The notes under the pieces are model-generated. The model did no database searches. It saw nothing but the letters and a program-made list of their open reading frames with translations, and had not been told where the DNA came from. Position numbers and translations under genes: made by a program. A stretch of DNA of 5,714 nucleotides from Prevotellaceae bacterium (GTDB lineage: Bacteria; Bacteroidota; Bacteroidia; Bacteroidales; Bacteroidaceae). The stretch lies in contig JAJPYW010000112.1 in NCBI GenBank assembly GCA_021204715.1, forward strand, positions 1-5,714, given 5' to 3'. This document shows, one piece after another, positions 4,413 to 5,714 of this stretch. How positions within the stretch are numbered: the first letter of the stretch is position 1; the number at the start of each line of letters is the position of its first letter.

Positions 4413-5714
4413 TTAGAATGTCACGTTGAGGCCAAAGGAGTGCGTTTTCAACAACGGGTAGTTGGAGGTGCGTTCCACGGTGGTCTCGGGGTCGGTGTTC
4501 ACCAACATGTTGTGTATGGTGAAGAGGTTCTCGGCCGAGTAGTAAATGCGCAGGTTGTCCAAGCCCACCCGCTGCATCCACTTGCTCTTCTTGGAGAAAG
4601 TGTAGCCGAACTGCAGGTTCTTCAAGCGCAGGTAGGTAGTATTCTGCAGCCAGAAGGTGGAGACGCAGGTGCTCATGTCACTGGGGGAGTTAGCACTATA
4701 ATAGATGTGCGGCATGGTGGCGTTCTTGTTCTCGGGCGTCCAAGCGTCCAACCAAACGTTGGCCGGGTGGGAGGCGTCGCCGTTGAAGTAGCCGGCTGCC
4801 TCTTTGCTGAGCAAAAGATGCCCGCCGGCCGCACCTTGGAAAGCAACCGAGAGGTCGAAGCCCTTCCAACCGGCGGTCAGGTTCAAGCCGAATGTCCAAG
4901 AGGGATCGGAGGAGCCCACCACCTTGCGGTCGTCACTGGTAATCTTTCCGTCGCCGTTCACGTCCTTGTATATCAAGTCGCCGCCTTGGAACTGGAAAGT
5001 GCCGAAGGGGAAGGCCTCTTGGCCTGCATACTTGTCCATCCAAGCCTGTGCGTCGGCGTCGGAGTCGAAGAAACCGTCGGCCACATACATATAGTAGGAG
5101 TTAATGGGGCTGCCTATTTTACGTATCTTGTTGCCGTTGTTCGGGTCGGTCATGCTGCTGACGCCGGCGCCCAAGTCGAGCAACTTGTTCTTGTTGTAGG
5201 AGAAGTTGCCGGTGGCGCCGAACGACCAGGCACCCCACTTGTCGTTGTAGCTGATGACCACTTCGGTACCGCGGTTCACCATGGCACCCACGTTGTCGTA
5301 ATAAGCGCCGAGGGCGAACTCCTGCGGCACGGGTACTTCCATGATGATGTCGGTGGTCTTGCGGTCGTAATAGTCGAAGCTGACGCTGAGCTTGTTCAAG
5401 AAGGTGGCGTCGAAGCCTACACCCCATGTGCGCGATTTCTCCCAAGAGATGCTCTGCAACTTATAAGAGCCTTGGTAGTAGCCCGTGTTGAGGTTTCCAC
5501 CGAAAGGATAGGTAGCGTTGACGTTATAAGTGGTAATGGAGGGGTAGTAGTCGTCCAAGGCGTCTTGGTTACCCAACAATCCCCATGAACCACGTATCTT
5601 CAGGCTGGTCAACCAATCGCGGGTGTTCTCCATAAAGGCCTCCTCGCTCAAACGCCACGCGGCCGAGAACGAGGGGAAGTAGCCCCAACGGTGTCCTTTG
5701 GCAAAGCGGGAAGA
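4413..5714 (-). CDS. SusC/RagA-family TonB-linked outer-membrane transporter, C-terminal part
   Basis: The frame is open to the window edge, giving 433 residues of the beta-barrel of a TonB-dependent transporter; the plug domain, TonB box and signal sequence lie outside, so about half or more is missing. It imports substrates delivered by the SusD partner, using energy from TonB. Numbering from the edge, FAKGHRWGYFPSFSAAWRLS (4-23), LKIRGSWGLLGNQ (38-50), RGTEVVISY (148-156), NGDGKITSDD (253-262) and YLRLKNLQFGYTF (361-373) are hallmark SusC segments. DVNGDGKITSDD (251-262) has EF-hand spacing (Asp251, Asn253, Asp255, Asp262) and may bind calcium in an extracellular loop. The protein ends in a beta strand with terminal Phe, the usual signal for BAM-mediated barrel insertion. 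A methionine at residue 28 and the nearby TTG are internal, not starts. It precedes susD by 34 bases in one operon. Confidence 0.96.
   Translation of the reverse strand, partial: SSRFAKGHRWGYFPSFSAAWRLSEEAFMENTRDWLTSLKIRGSWGLLGNQDALDDYYPSITTYNVNATYPFGGNLNTGYYQGSYKLQSISWEKSRTWGVGFDATFLNKLSVSFDYYDRKTTDIIMEVPVPQEFALGAYYDNVGAMVNRGTEVVISYNDKWGAWSFGATGNFSYNKNKLLDLGAGVSSMTDPNNGNKIRKIGSPINSYYMYVADGFFDSDADAQAWMDKYAGQEAFPFGTFQFQGGDLIYKDVNGDGKITSDDRKVVGSSDPSWTFGLNLTAGWKGFDLSVAFQGAAGGHLLLSKEAAGYFNGDASHPANVWLDAWTPENKNATMPHIYYSANSPSDMSTCVSTFWLQNTTYLRLKNLQFGYTFSKKSKWMQRVGLDNLRIYYSAENLFTIHNMLVNTDPETTVERTSNYPLLKTHSFGLNVTF

Noticed and set aside
4377..5588. 403-codon open frame on the plus strand
   Set aside because: It is antisense to the unmistakable SusC coding sequence, has no recognisable domain and a Val/Gly/His-rich composition, as expected from the complement of biased codons.

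Overview
The window looks like chromosomal DNA from a member of the Bacteroidales (Bacteroides or a close relative). The evidence is a SusC/SusD outer-membrane pair, lipoprotein and start-region style typical of the group, one TAnnTTTG-type promoter element, and intergenic hairpin-rich repeats. Both window edges cut a gene.

Layout. Bases 3-329 (+) hold the C-terminal part of a zinc N-acetylmuramoyl-L-alanine amidase. Bases 330-709 lie between two convergent genes. They have no convincing gene but are rich in repeats: a G9 tract, two copies of a 25-base direct repeat, a 155-base segment with 17/19 matching terminal inverted repeats (MITE-like), and a strong 13-bp hairpin. Bases 2425-710 on the minus strand form a two-gene nitrogen operon: a P-II signalling protein (glnK type) followed by an ammonium channel (amtB). 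The two genes are separated by a 97-base gap filled by a long stem-loop. Bases 2426-2764 hold the upstream region of the P-II gene, with a candidate promoter and two 12-bp palindromes sharing one half-site, and then the downstream end of the next operon with a textbook intrinsic terminator. Bases 5714-2765 on the minus strand carry the C-terminal half of a SusC/RagA TonB-dependent transporter and a complete SusD/RagB lipoprotein.

How the genes work together. P-II proteins sense 2-oxoglutarate and adenylate nucleotides, and plug AmtB when nitrogen is plentiful; the gene pair here keeps the residues needed for that contact. SusC and SusD form the 'pedal-bin' complex that captures and imports a glycan or other large nutrient; the substrate cannot be read from sequence. 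The susCD transcript appears to end right after susD, so no glycoside hydrolase or surface-binding gene follows it on this side.

I see no evidence for an undescribed multi-gene system. The most interesting items are regulatory: the glnK-amtB intercistronic stem-loop, the paired palindromes at the glnK promoter, the unusual P-II T-loop, and the repeat cluster between the amidase and amtB.
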